In this document: one piece after another, positions 45,001-56,521 of the stretch
Position numbering within the stretch: the stretch's first letter is position 1
Layout of the letters: every line of letters starts with the position of its first letter
Assembly: GCF_016808335.1 (NCBI RefSeq)
Contig: NC_053143.1
Coordinates: forward strand, 3,009,398-3,073,397
Reading direction: 5' to 3'
Origin: Panicum virgatum
Taxonomy: Eukaryota; Streptophyta; Magnoliopsida; Poales; Poaceae
DNA length: 64,000 nucleotides
Program-made: the position numbers and the translations under genes
The notes under the pieces: model-generated
The model's database searches: none
What the model saw: the letters and a program-made list of their open reading frames with translations, nothing else
What the model was told of the DNA's origin: nothing

Positions 45001-46650
45001 TACTGCTGCTAGTAGAAGACATTAACAGACTAACAACAAAAGGAGAGCAAAGTTTAGGCAGGAGCCTAAAAACTCCAAAACACCATAATTGAGTGAGAAT
45101 CTTTCACAAAAAAACAATAATGGAGTGATAAGTTAATGAGCCCAACTCATCACCATCCTCCTCCTTTACCTCACTAACTGACGCACAAGACATGCAGGCC
45201 GCGCTCTCCCGCAGGCTGCACTGGATGAAGTGGGAGGTCTGCACCGGCTGGACGAGGCCTGCATCCACCTCCACAATGGCACCATGCCAACCGCGTCTCT
45301 AGTGACGCAACCGCGTCTCCAAGGACACAAGAGGACGATGATGGTTAGGGGGTGCTTGGACTGTAGCAAATTACCATGGGCTGCAGCTTTGTGTATCCAT
45401 TCTCTAGATTTTTGCACCCAGACCCCTCTTTGCAAGGTTATTTCTTAGCAGGTTTCTTGGTTAACCTATTCACTGAATAGGGTTGGGGGGAAAACCCTGG
45501 TTGATAGCATAAGGATGGGTAACAGCGTTTGTGATCACATAGGAGCTTTGCCAAAATATTTCCATGCCAAGAGAGATGCTTCCACCTCTTTCTGATCCAT
45601 TTTCCATCAAATTTAGCTGAATTATTTTGAGAACATGTTAACAGGTATTTATGCATTTTTCAATGATATGAGTTGGCAAATCTATCGCCTTTGACCGCTC
45701 ATTGTCGTGTACTAGATAAAATAATTCTTCTCAATGATTGAGTGGTAACAACAACGGCGTGTCACTCTTATGACTTTAAATCCATGATTTGGTCGTTGTC
45801 GTGTATCGAGCCTATAGCGCGAGCATGTAACGTATATGCTTTGCCAATTTTGGCAATTTTGCGGAACATATAGCTAGCATGTCCCACGTGTATATGTACG
45901 GGTACCGCGCATTGCTGCGATCACTGACCATAGCATGCGATGACGACAATTAACTCGCCTCCATGTGCTCTCATCAAATAGGATTAGTAACACAGCGAAT
46001 TGAATGTGTTAATGCATCGAGCTTAACAAACTTGTATATTACATTATTATTATGGGGACCGTGCATTAAGTTGCATGTTTTCCGTGCTAAGATATAACGT
46101 CCTCCGATCCATAAAACGACACGGCGAAATTCTTACGTGGCATTTATTTCCATGTAAGAGGTTTTTTACTAAACACGTACGTAGCGACACAACATAATTA
46201 TTACGTTGCATGGTTTTTTCCATGCAAGATGTAATATTTTGCATGGAACGTGTAACGACGCTGCATGATCTCTACGTAGATGAATATCTATAGCTTCTGC
46301 CTTCTGCTTACCTTGTGGAACACGTAGTACTGTTGTATAGTTTTCCTATTCGTAAAGTTTAGCCCATGTGTGTTGGAATTTAACACTAAAATGCTACATT
46401 TTACTTTCTTTTTTAGTAGAAATGATAGTCACTGGTTGTTCCCATCAAATTATTTGGACAAATCCATCATTTGCTTAACAGAATATTCCCTGTTGAACAG
46501 TTACGTTATTTGCAGAGCCCAAAGAAATCACTAACTGTGTGTAAGTCACAGAGGGACTGATATATAAAATTAGAATTTTGAAAAGAGAACAAAGGAAAAC
46601 TGACATGGGTAAGCACAATACTTCACAAGTTCTACACCTTCCTGACTAGT
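45001..46650. other. Upstream intergenic region of HIPP, no gene supported
   Basis: A short GC-richer piece at 45,180-45,420 contains an ATG frame beginning MQAALSRRLHWMKWE that stops after about 37 codons; it may be a gene scrap. The rest is AT-rich with TTGCATG-type words at 46,070-46,260. No MITE ends were found. Confidence 0.4.
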
Positions 46651-46659
46651 GGCATAGCC

Positions 46660-46667
46660 TATTTAAA
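46660..46667 (+). promoter_or_regulatory. Candidate TATA box of the HIPP gene
   Basis: TATTTAAA in AGCCTATTTAAAGGCCCC. About 120 bp downstream a possible 5' splice site (G/GTAAGC at 46,788) and, before the first coding exon, a possible 3' splice site (GATTGCAG ending 47,463) would define a leader intron of about 675 bp. This gene model of the 5' UTR is inference; a closer start site after the CT repeat is an alternative. Confidence 0.4.
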
Positions 46668-46772
46668 GGCCCCTTGGGCTAGTCTTTTTTCACAACACCA
46701 TTTCACAAATCTTCTGAAGAAGAAAGGCAAAGGCTGTAGCTTCCAGGGCCGTAGGCGACCTGAAGGGAAAAA

Positions 46773-46788
46773 GGGGGGGGGGGGGGGG
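46773..46788 (+). repeat. Run of 16 G at candidate leader splice site
   Basis: Sixteen consecutive G, preceded by GGGAAAAA and followed directly by TAAGC. It abuts the proposed donor and could form a G-quadruplex in DNA or RNA. Homopolymers this long are also prone to sequencing error. Confidence 0.85.
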
Positions 46789-46971
46789 TAAGCATAGACT
46801 CCTCCATGTGCTTACCTTGAGTTGGTAGATATATAGAGATAGGGAGAAAATTTCTCTTCTTCCTCGTACCTCCATTTTTTTTTGTCTCCAGGACCAACTG
46901 CAGGCTCTTAGAAGCCTTGCTCGTGGTTTTCTGCAAATACAAACTCTAACGGGGTTGTTGACTACTTGAAA

Positions 46972-47280
46972 GGACAGTGTTTTGTTGGTAGATTTATTAT
47001 TTGTGTGATTATGTGATTGGACATTATTTTGTTAGTAGATTTATTATTTGTGTGTATGTGAAGGACATTATTTTTTTTGAAGGGTCAACGGAAGGGGAGA
47101 GAATCTCCCACCTGATAAAGGACAGTATTTTGTTGGTAGATTTATTATTATTTGCGTGATTATGTGAATGGACAGTATTTTGTTAGTAGATTTATTATGT
47201 GTGATTTTGTGAATGGTCAGTATTTTGTTGTTAGATTTATTATTTCTGTGATTATGTGAATATAGATAGTATTTTGTTGC
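46972..47280. repeat. About 47-bp AT-rich tandem repeat upstream of HIPP
   Basis: Seven degenerate units starting GGACAGTATTTTGTTRGTAG at 46,972, 47,019, 47,063, 47,120, 47,170, 47,215 and about 47,264. The third is lengthened by an insert TGAAGGGTCAACGGAAGG... (47,078-47,117). In the proposed gene model this array lies in the leader intron, otherwise in the promoter. Confidence 0.85.
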
Positions 47281-47290
47281 AAGCCCAAAG

Positions 47291-47317
47291 TCCTCTCTCT
47301 CTCTCTCTCTCTCTCTC
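47291..47317 (+). repeat. CT dinucleotide repeat near HIPP 5' end
   Basis: About 12 CT units, 175 bp before the start codon. GA/CT repeats near plant transcription starts can bind BPC-type GAGA factors and are common in 5' leaders; a role here is inference. Confidence 0.85.
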
Positions 47318-47490
47318 ACGCTGTTTTCTCAGAGACGGGGGTGAGAAATGTCTTCCTGATTTGAGTGCTCTCACACCCGATCTGAAGCCTCTCTCTGTTT
47401 TTGTTGTTTTTTGAAACGTTGATCTGAAGCTAGCCTCTCGTGCTTTTATATTTGGCGATTGCAGGCTGCGGCATTTTTGAGGTGGTCAGG

Positions 47491-49434
47491 ATGATCACGG
47501 ACGGCATCCTCAGGGTGAAGGTGAGTTTGTTTTGCGTCTTCTCAACTCCATGCAACGCGCACACATTCAATGTTCCGTCTTCTCGTGTTCGATGCAGGCG
47601 ATCTGATTTCATATCATCGATTCGCCGTGCATGTCTTTTCAATTTCAGTGACAATTTCTGTTTGTTCCTAGACCTGCGTGCTGAAGGTGGGGATCCACTG
47701 TGATGGCTGCGCGAAGAAGGTTACAAAGGTCCTCAACAAGATTGAAGGTAAGAAATAAAGCTTTTTTAAACGCAAACTGTTTCAATTTTTTGTTTACTTT
47801 AAATTTTCACTGTCAGGTCAGTCTGTTCAGTGCTCTACTTTTTCTCCCTAAGAGACTAAGAGATGTGCTGGATTGATGTGCAGGTGTGTACCTAATCAGC
47901 ATAGAGAAGCTGGAGGGGAAGGTGACGGTGACCGGTCAGATGGATCTGGACACTGTCTTCGTGAAGCTGAAAAAGGCCGGCAAGCCCGCGCGGCTGTGGG
48001 GCGCCAAGCCAGGGCCAACAGCTCCAGCTCGGCGGCGGCGGCGAGGACCAGCTGCCCAAGGGTGGAGCGGGTGCTGCAAGCAGCAGCAGCGGTGGAGGAA
48101 TGGCGATGCCGCAACCGACTCCGGAGCAGCTTCGCGAGCAGCTGCATCAGCAGCTGATGCAGGCGGGGATTAACCTTCCTCCTCAGCTTATGGGCATGGG
48201 CGGCAAGATGCCGCTCCCGGCGGCTGCGGCGCCGGCGAACCTCCCCAAGGCTGTCAGGTTCAACGTTCCCAACGACGGCGGCGACTCCGGCGATGAGGCC
48301 GTCGACGAAGAGGATTTCGAGGATGACGGCGCCGACGACGACACTACTAAGATGATGAAGCGTATGGCCATGCCGCCGGCCGCCGGTGGGGCCGGAGGCA
48401 GCGGTGTCAAGAAAGGCGGCATCGGCAACGTGATGCCGGTGCAGATCAAGGGAGGCGCCGGCGGCAGCGGCAAGAACGGCAAGGGCGGCGCCCCAGGCGG
48501 TGGGAAGTCCTCCGGCGCCGGTGGCCCGTCCGCAGGTGTCGGCGGCCCGATGATGGGCATGGGCGGCATGGCGCCGCCTCAGCCGCAGGCGGCCATGACG
48601 ACGAGGCCGCCGAACATGATGGGCGGCGCAGCCGGCTACCCCGGTGCGGGAGGACAGATGGGCGGCATGCCGATGGGGCACCCCCACATGGCTGCGGCCA
48701 AGGGCATGCAGCCGGGGGGTGTCAACGGCATGCAGCCGGAAGGCGGCGCCGGCATGCAGATGGTCCACCCCAACATGGCCGGCAATGGCATGCCGCAGTC
48801 GGGAGGTGTCCATGGCATGCAGCCGGGAGGTGTCGCCGGCGGCATGCCGATGGGCCACCCCAACATGGCTGGCAACGGCATGCAGCCGGGAGCGGGAGGT
48901 AGCGCCGGCATGCAGGCCGGCGGCAAGCCGATGGGCTACCACGCCCACATGGGTGGCAACAGCAACGGCATGCAGACGGGCGGCGGTGGTGGCGCCGGCA
49001 CGACGCTTGCGCCTGGATTCTATCATGGCGGCCATGCCGGCGGCGGCTATGGCGGAGGCATGCCTTACGGGCAGGAGATGATGCAGGCGGCCGGGAACCA
49101 GCATGTCTATGGCGGCGGCGGCGGCGGGTACATGCCCATGATGCAGCAGCAGCAGCAGCAGCCACAGATGATGATGAACGGCGGCGGCTATGGCTCCCAG
49201 GGCTACTACGGCGGCGACTATGGCTCCCAGGGCTACTACGGCGGCGACCATGTCCATGGCGGCGGCGGGTACTACCAGCAGCAGCAGATGGGGTACGGGA
49301 GCAGCAGCAGCAGCTACGGGTACGGGTACGGCGGGCAGCACCAGCAGCTGCCCTACCCGTCCTACTACCCGCGCCACCCGCATGACAACATGTTCAGCGA
49401 CGAGAACCCCAACAGCTACTGCTCGGTGATGTGA
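47491..49434 (+). CDS. HIPP: Heavy-metal-associated isoprenylated plant protein (HIPP), frame break in exon 3
   Basis: Exons 47,491-47,520, 47,672-47,747 and 47,884-49,434, with GT/AG introns. HIPPs are plant-specific metallochaperone-like proteins, lipid-anchored through a C-terminal CaaX box and linked to metal and stress responses. Exon 1 gives MITDGILRVK; exon 2 carries GIHCDGCAKKV with the CxxC pair at residues 20 and 23; exon 3 completes the HMA domain (VYLISIEKLEGKV, LKKAGKPARLWGAK). Beyond this the frame holding the tail is shifted by one base. The tail starts MAMPQPTPEQL (48,100) and has an acidic stretch (48,292-48,344), GMQPGG and HPNMAGN repeats, Gln runs, two GYYGGD repeats and the final CSVM. 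An extra C at about 48,009-48,010 would explain the shift: removing it would restore one frame of about 551 residues. Either an error, polymorphism or a recent loss of function. Confidence 0.85.
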
Positions 49435-49800
49435 GGCGCCAAGGCCGCCGCCGCCGGCCAAGCTCTCTCCTGCTGCTGAAGCTTTCAACAATGTCGACCA
49501 GAAGGAAGAAGGTGGTGGTCATCCGGCAGCGTCGTCGTCACCATGATCGAAGTAACAACCAGTAGTAGTCAGAGTATGCATAAGAATTAAACCAGTAGCA
49601 GCTTGAACCCTATCGTACACCCCCACCTCCACCCTCACCCCACCCCACCCCACCCTACCCTCATTTTATTTCGTATCGTAGCTTGTTTAATTTTCACCTC
49701 TTTATTTCGTTGGACAAAAAAAAACCTTCCTTGACGAGGAAGGTAGTTATCGTAAGTTCGTAATGTAGTGGTCGTAAGGAGTCTAAGATTTCAAGAGTCA
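49435..49800 (+). other. HIPP 3' untranslated region and flank
   Basis: Directly after the TGA. It contains CCCCACCTCCACCCTCACCCC and TTTATTTCGTTGG, conserved with 13,094-13,480. No canonical AATAAA is obvious; AAGAATTAAACC and TTTAATTTTCACC are weak candidates, so the transcript end is undetermined. Confidence 0.5.
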
Positions 49801-50904
49801 AGAAGGTGATGCTGGTAGCTTCCCTTCTTGCTCCGTGGTGTGATGGGTAGAAGAATGCATGTGCCAAACAAGGCTAACCTCAGTGTGTGCCTTTTCCATA
49901 TCTGTGGATTATTTATGAATGAAAATGAATGGTAAGGATATGGTGATGCTGATGATGGCAGAAAAGGAGGGTGACCATCAAGATTGTGGTGGTGGTTTGT
50001 AGAAAAAAAATGGTATGCACTGGTTGTGAAACCTTCATAGCTAGGTATGTGTTTGCCAACATGAATTAAATGGTATGCAGAACATATCTGGATTATTAAT
50101 AGCAAACAGCAGGGACGCGTTTGTACGTCTTCTCTGCGTTTGACTGAATTTTGGGGCTACCACACCTTGTATGTGCAATCCATGGACCGACCGTTGGATC
50201 TGTGTGTTTGCGCTTGATGGCGATGCGCTAGACTGGCTCAGCTCAGCTGACATCACCGCGCGTCTCCATTGTTTTTCATGCGGTGATAGTTGATCTTCAT
50301 TGTACACTCGTTCCAAATATTATATCCAAATTAGTTTACATTTTCTTTCTTTGCATTTCCGCTATAACAGAAACTTAAACAGTAAGTCTTAACAAAACCA
50401 CTAGATAATCTATTGGCCAAATAAAGGCGAGTGATGTGTTCATTCTCTCCCTTCTTTTTAAGGTTACCACAGCAACATAACGCTGCTAAGAAATCTATTA
50501 TCTTATTATTTGGCCAACAAACGAGCCACCACATTCGCTCTCAAGGCCTAGAAATTCTCACGTTAATCGGAAAAAATAAGAGAAATTTAAATTACTCACC
50601 ACTGCCAGTATAATAAAATTAGTCAAAAATACTCCTTATCTTATTAGTCATGAATTGAAGGGGCCCATCGTCGGCTCACAAAGTCCAAATGAAGGCATAG
50701 CATAAAACAATATTTGGAAACAGAGTAAATCATTTCTTTCCCCAATTAAATTATGAACTTCATTTTTTGTGTAGCCACGCAGGGATTCCACTAATACGTA
50801 ATTTGTAATATATTATGTTATAAATTCTTTGCAAACAGAAGCACCTTCCATATTTAAAACATCTTGAAGGGTATGATGTTACAATAGGCTGGTAAGATAA
50901 ATAG

Positions 50905-51017
50905 GCTCTTCCTCTCAGATTCCCGATATAGATGAGCTAACTACGCTTCAGAAAATTCAGGCTCTTCCTCTCAGATTCCCGATATAGATGAGCTAACTAC
51001 GCTTCAGAAAATTCAAC
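50905..51017. repeat. 57-bp tandem duplication
   Basis: The stretch from GGCTCTTCCTCTCAG to CTTCAGAAAATTCA is present twice in a row. Block 1 has it once (14,714-14,770), so it arose after the large duplication. Confidence 0.9.
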
Positions 51018-51482
51018 GACTACCATTGCAAAAAAAAACAGGGGGTATCAATTGGGACAACTAAGGGATATGAACGAGATTGCTGGTGGTTAAAAAAATA
51101 GAAATCTTGAAAATGTTATAGGAAAGAATGCTCGCTGGACCAAACAAATGCCATAGGTCGCCACGAAGAAGCTCCTCCTACATGCTTGCCGCATCCAGAT
51201 TCCCGGCCATGCTTCCTGCCCCTGCTTGTCGCGCTTCCTCGCTGCACGTGTTGTGGCCGCTCGCCACATCTTACAGCACCCGCTCAGCACACAAGCCTCC
51301 TCGCCCGCAAACCAGCCTGCCATTAGCTGCTGGACTGAGAATAAAAAATAAGACTACGGGATGCCAACGGGATAAGGTACTGGAAGACAAGGACAAATTG
51401 ATGCTACTGCAGGAGTAAAATGAGCTGCAGTGGCATACTTCCCAATTTTTCTATCTGCAGTGGGGTAGAGGAGCTCCTCTAT

Positions 51483-51985
51483 TTGTCACGCGGCCCGCCC
51501 TAGTCACCGACTGCCCCGGCTGCGCGCCACGCCGGCCGGCCCGGACGCCGCCTGACCCGGCCGTCGCGCGGCCCGCCCCGGCCGCCGTCAGGGTCCTCCG
51601 CCGCCGCATCCTGGGAGGAGCTCCGCCCGCCGGCCTCCAATGCTGCCCCCGTGCTGCCCGGAGCTACCGCCGGGGATGGACTGGGTGAAGAGGGAGAAGA
51701 GAAGAAAGCAAAGGAGAGGAGAAAATGAGAGGAGAGGAGAACGGGGAGAGGAAATGAGGTGGGGAGAAAATAGGAAAAGAAAAAGAAATAAAGGAAAAGA
51801 GAAAAGAGAAAGAAACCATTATTTTTTATTAAAAAGTTGTATTACTAAACATATTAAAATTAAAAATTATACGTAAAAAATATAGTTTGTACAAAAAGCT
51901 TAAAAAGCACAAAGTTAGAATACAAAATAAAAGATGTAACCTTATATAATATGTAGCCGCGCAAATGTTCGGGTGGCCCACCTAG
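51483..51985 (+). mobile_element. Helitron-like 3' terminus, block-2 copy
   Basis: Paralogue of 15,245-15,749. Ends CCGCGCAAATGTTCGGGTGG, CCCACCTAG, then T. The hairpin is weaker than in block 1. The 5' end was not found. Confidence 0.4.
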
Positions 51986-53832
51986 TTATGTTTAAATCGC
52001 GGGTCATGATACTTAATGTAATTGTCATATAAGCTAAACCAAAGAATCTATGTTGGTGAGTTAGTTCGTAATCCTTGTGCATAGAAGATTTCATCTGAGT
52101 ATCCATCCATAGACTAATGAAAGCCTCAGATAAATAAAAGAAGGAACTGCTGCTAAATCTCATTTTCCTTCTCTTTTTGTAAGGTTCAAATGGAAATTAA
52201 AGCTGTATGAAAAGATGACTGTGGGGAGAATGGTCGGTAAGGTTATTCAGTTTTGTGGCTAGTGCTACATCTAGATTTATCTTCTGGTCATCTATCTTGA
52301 CGTCTGTCAGTGCTGGACATACAATTATTCACACTCGAACCTGAATATTCAGCTAGTTCTGAATCTGAATATTCAGCAAGAGAGACATGGACTTCCTTAT
52401 CAGCAAGACGCCATGAAGTAGCCTTGCACAGTTGCACATGTAGAGCGACCACCATTGAGCACCAATGAATATGATTCAAGTGACGGATAGATAATTGAGA
52501 AGGACAGTGATTAGCTTATTAATAGCTGGCTCATCAGTAGTGATGCCTCGCCGGCCGCAGCCTTCACTATCGCGAGCTCGACTGGTCATCATCATCCGAT
52601 CCGTCACTGTGTGGAAACACCAAGGTCCAAGGACAACCTGCAGTGCTGCTCTGTCTCTCGACGCCTGCAGAAGCTGTGCACCGACCATCCCTGCCGACGG
52701 CCGCCGGCGGCGAGCGCCGGAGCAACCAACCAGCCGAGGCAATGCTGCGCGCCAGGCTACGGGCCTCAACGAGGTGATGGGCTCAGGGAACTAGGCCTTC
52801 ACTTGGCGCGGCCCAAACCAAAAGCGTCCGCTCCAGCCCGCCAGGTCCGATCCGAGCCGCACATGCGCCATCTGACGGCTAAAAATCGCTCCAGCCCGGA
52901 CGGTAAACCATGCACCGTCCAGCCCAGACGTGGAACGAAATACCGTCCACCGTCCACCCCTGGTCGGGCCGGAGACGCCGTCGCACACGGCCGGCCGGCC
53001 GGCGGCGGCACGGCACGGCACGACGACGGCGCCCTGCTCCCCCGCGAACGTCTCGTACCCGCATTGCCGCAAGCTCCCGTTTCGTCGCGGCGGGGGCTCG
53101 ACGACGGCTGCTGCCCGGCCCGGCCGATTTCTTTGCTTGCCGCCGCGCGCCCCGTCGCCGTGGCGAGGCTAGAAGCCGCGCGACCGACGAGGAGAGCGCC
53201 GCCACCGAGCCCGCGCTCCGGTGTCCACCTCCTACAGTCCTACCCAGAGTATCTCGGCTGAATCCTCTCCTGAATTCCATCATAACTTTGTTAAAGTTGA
53301 AAATCCTTGGGCAACTGTGTCGATTCGGGCTGCCGCGCGCCGCCGGCACTGGTCGGCGTGGGAGGAAGTACGGCAACCTGTGGCCCTGCGGAGCCTGGAC
53401 GCGACGTGTGGTTTCCGTCGACGGTGAGGCCTTGGTTCTCGCGGCTGTCAAGGCCTCGGCACTTGCTTGCTGTCTGCCTGGCCACAAGGCTGCCTTGTTT
53501 CAGCTGCCGTTCTGTGTCTAAACTCTGAAAATCCTTGTGTTTCTTTCTTTCCATATCTGCCGCCAATTTTCCTGCTCTGTAGGTTGGTGTGGACCAATTC
53601 TCTTGGTTGTGCAGTCACTGTGGGGAACGCGAAGGGCAATCTGCAGTGCTTAGTTGTGCAGTGGGCGCCGGCGTTTGTTCGTGCCGACGGGCGCCGGCGG
53701 CGAGCGCTGGAGCAACCAGTCGAGGACTAGGCATGGCTGCGCGCCAGGCTACGGGCCTCAACGAGGTGTGGGCCCAGGGATGAGCGAATTGGGCCTTCAC
53801 TTGGCCCGGCCCAAACCAACGCTCCGCCCCAG
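51986..53832. repeat. Block-2 linker and type-B GC-rich unit
   Basis: Bases 52,540-53,270 match the type-B unit (GGACGGTAAACCATGCACCGTCC-like hairpins at 52,897-52,950, GAGGAGAGCGCCGCCACC). Bases 53,214-53,535 match the window start. Bases 53,530-53,830 match 16,141-16,440 (TGGACCAATTCTCTTGGTTG). Frames of about 200 codons exist on both strands and overlap; none is recognised. Confidence 0.7.
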
Positions 53833-54814
53833 GCCTTTTTTATATATTTTTTAAAAATATTTTTTACAAAAATATATTTTTGGTTTCACAATTTACAATT
53901 TTATACCACTACCGCCCCCTGCCGGGCGGTAGGGACGTATATGTAATTAAAATTTGATTGCTATCACATGGAGGCCCCTACCGCCCGGTGGAGGGGCGGC
54001 AGACAGGCCGACCGCTCGGCAGGGGGCGGTAGGCTCCCCCAATATAAAAGCTGAGGTCCCCTCCCCCCACCTGCATTTGCAGCAAAACAACATCCATAGA
54101 GGGAAAAAGAAGAGACGTGGGGTGAGGGAGGGAGTTGCAACAGTGAAGCCCTGCCGGATTCCGCACTTGTGATCTGCAGGTAAGTTACGTATGAATCCAT
54201 TAATATTGTAAAGCAATTTAATTTAATTAATGCTATAGTATTAAAATTTCAGTTTATTACAGACTTGTTTCTAAATTAATTATAAATTAAAATAGAATTA
54301 AGTTTTGGATAGTGAAATATAGTATTAAATTTATTTCTAAATATTGCAGCATAAGACAATGGCTGCCTCCAATTTTGGAGGATTTTCATGGACCGAAGAA
54401 AAATCTAGTATAATACTTGAGATCACAAGTGCGGAATCCGGCAGGGTTTCGCTGTTGCAACTCTCTCCCTCACCCCACGTCTATCTTTTTTCCCTCTATG
54501 GATGTTGTTTGCTGCAAATGCAGGTGGGGTGACCTCTGCTTTTATATTGGGTGGAGCCTGCCGCCCCCCTGCCGGGCGGTCGGCCTGGCTGCTGCCCCTC
54601 CACCGGGCGGTAGGGGCCTCCATGCGATAGCACTCAAATTTTAATTACATATAGGTGCCTACCGCCCGGCAAGGGGCCGGCAGCCCCGCAGACGGGCGGT
54701 AGGCCCCCTGCCGCCCTTCTGCCGGACGGTAGGGGTATAAAACTGTAAATTGTGAAACTAAAAATATATTTCTGTAAAAAATGTTTTTAAAAATATAAAA
54801 ATAGAAAAAACGCC
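53833..54814. mobile_element. MULE-2 long-TIR element, complete
   Basis: Arms of roughly 345 bp (left) and 400 bp (right) are inverted copies of each other. Flanks CCGCCCCAG (53,824-53,832) and CCGCTCCAG (54,815-54,823) differ at one base, giving a 9-bp target duplication; 16,436-16,444 has the unmutated left flank. The terminus on the right reads GGCGTTTTTTC, close to that of MULE-1. Subterminal GC-rich words CCGCCCGGC and GCCGGGCGG form hairpins. The centre keeps a small gene-like piece. Confidence 0.85.
54344..54430 (+). pseudogene. Remnant of an ORF inside MULE-2
   Basis: A 5' splice site (GCAG/GTAAGT at 54,180) in the left arm and a 3' site (ATTGCAG, 54,343-54,349) frame a 170-bp intron. 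The following exon has ATG at 54,359 and reads MAASNFGGFSWTEEKSS before running into the right arm. WTEE is reminiscent of Myb/SANT-like domains, but the piece is too short to assign. Confidence 0.35.
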
Positions 54815-55890
54815 CCGCTCCAGCTCGAGAAGACCGATCCCAGCTGCACAGGTGCCATCTTGTGGCTCCAAAATCACTCGAGCCCGGACGGTATATGAAA
54901 TACGGTCCTCCCCTGGTTGGTCGGGAGGGTCCTGTTCCACGTAACACGCGTTACTGGTGGAGGGATTAATTTGTGAATTCTTCTTGGGCCGGAATTTTTC
55001 ATTGGGCCCATTTAGTTTCTCTACCCCGCCCCATTCCCGTTCTCAATTTATATTCAGGCAAAATATGTTGGCTCTGAACAAATAAATAAATGAAATTGTT
55101 TAATAGAAACAAAACAACATTGTGGCCGTGGAACATAAAAAATGTTTACTTGAAAAAAATTGAGTTTGTTTTCCAAAATACGGTTTATAACATAAATTTG
55201 TTTGGTAAAAATAATTGTTTAATTGAAACAAATCATCTATGTTGCCGTGGAACAAAAAGTTATTAACTTGGAACATAATAAAGTTTGATCAAAAATAAAA
55301 TTTGTTCCCTCTAAACAAACAAATGAATAAAATTATTTATAATAGAAAAAACAACATTGTTACCGTGGGACATAAAAACGGGAGACGAGAAAGAAGTAGG
55401 GGGCTTACGTAAAGTTTTGGGCCGAAACTGTGGACCGCAATAAATAAAAGCAATCGAGCAGGCCGCACACGGAAAACCTCTTTTGCGACCAAACAGCAGC
55501 CACTCACGCGCGTGACTGCGAAGATTAGCGGGTCGGGACGCCGCGCGGCGGTGTGTCTCGCGACTCGCCGTGCCCGTGGCGAGGCGAGAAGCCGCGCGGC
55601 CGAAGAGCACGGCGTCGCCGCCGTCGACCCCGCGCGTCCTGGCCAGCCTCATCGCATCCTCCCTGCTCTGCATGACGCCACCGCATTGATGGCCGGGGAA
55701 GCCAGCGGCCCAGCGCAGCTGGCCGGCACGGTGGCACCGCCCGGGGCTTGTGGCTTCCTCCTCTGCTCGGGGCTCACCGTGGCTGGGCCCGCGGGCGCCC
55801 GGCGCCCGGCGCCTATTGCCTCTCCACAGGCCAGTGGGCGCTCCATGGCGAGGAATTACATCCTTCAATCTCGTGTCATATATTCAGGGG
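54815..55890. repeat. Block-2 type-C fragment, AT-rich stretch and GC-rich piece
   Basis: After MULE-2 the GC-rich unit resumes (CCCGGACGGTATATGAAATAC). From 55,065 it matches 16,816-17,440, with AACAACATTGT words. From 55,550 to 55,850 a GC-rich piece contains GTGGCTTCCTCCTCTGCTCGG. Frames there (for example 55,512-55,898) share the GFLLCSG segment with other units; no CDS is called. Confidence 0.65.
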
Positions 55891-56143
55891 GAAATTAGCC
55901 GCTGGACACGGTTAAAAGGTGTCTTTTGCTCCAGGCCACTAAAAAATTATGACTTTGCTGGGACACATTAAAATTTTATGGTAATTTGCTACGGGACACT
56001 AGATCACTTATAATATTCAATTTTAATAAAAGGCTACTGGAACGGACTCATCTACCCTTCCCAATCTTCTTCCTGGGCTTAATGCTTGACTCAATTCCAT
56101 CTCCCACCGGCCTATTCGACGGTAGCCTGAAGGAGCCCCCTCC

Positions 56144-56320
56144 GGAATCGAGCGCCGCGGCCGCCGGGAACAGGCTCCACTGCAGGAATCGAGCGCCGCG
56201 GCCGCCGGGAACAGGCTCCACTGCCGGAATCGAGCGCCGCGGCCGCCGGGAAAAGGCTCTATTGTCGGAATCGAGCACCGCGGCCGCCGGGAGCAGACCC
56301 CACTGCTGGGATCGAGCGCC
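56144..56320. repeat. 41-bp GC-rich tandem repeat in Pack-MULE
   Basis: A unit starting GGAATCGAGCGCCGCGGCC is repeated with exact 41-bp period at 56,144, 56,185, 56,226, 56,267 and, partly, 56,308. Later units carry more changes. Period 41 is not a multiple of three, so it does not make a regular peptide repeat. Confidence 0.93.
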
Positions 56321-56521
56321 ACGGCAAGCTCGATCGGGCGCCGCATGGAGGGTCGTGGGCAAACCACCAGCGGCCAATCCCCTCTCCCCAAAACCTCTCC
56401 GCTTCATTCGTGAACTGCGCGTGTGTGTGTCGCTGGACGCCGCGCCGCGCCCCGTGAGTGCGTGTGCATCCTAGGAGGAGGCGGACGGGGGAGTCTTACC
56501 GGCCGATCCATCGATTCATCG

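Noticed and set aside
46972..47280. CRISPR-like regularly spaced repeat
   Set aside because: The units are contiguous and degenerate without unique spacers, and the genome is a plant's. It is an ordinary tandem repeat.
47896..49491. 531-codon open frame on the minus strand across the HIPP gene
   Set aside because: It is the shadow of a GC-rich Gly/Met/Gln repeat region. The plus strand has spliced exons, an HMA domain and a CaaX box; the minus frame is His/Ala/Val-rich low complexity.
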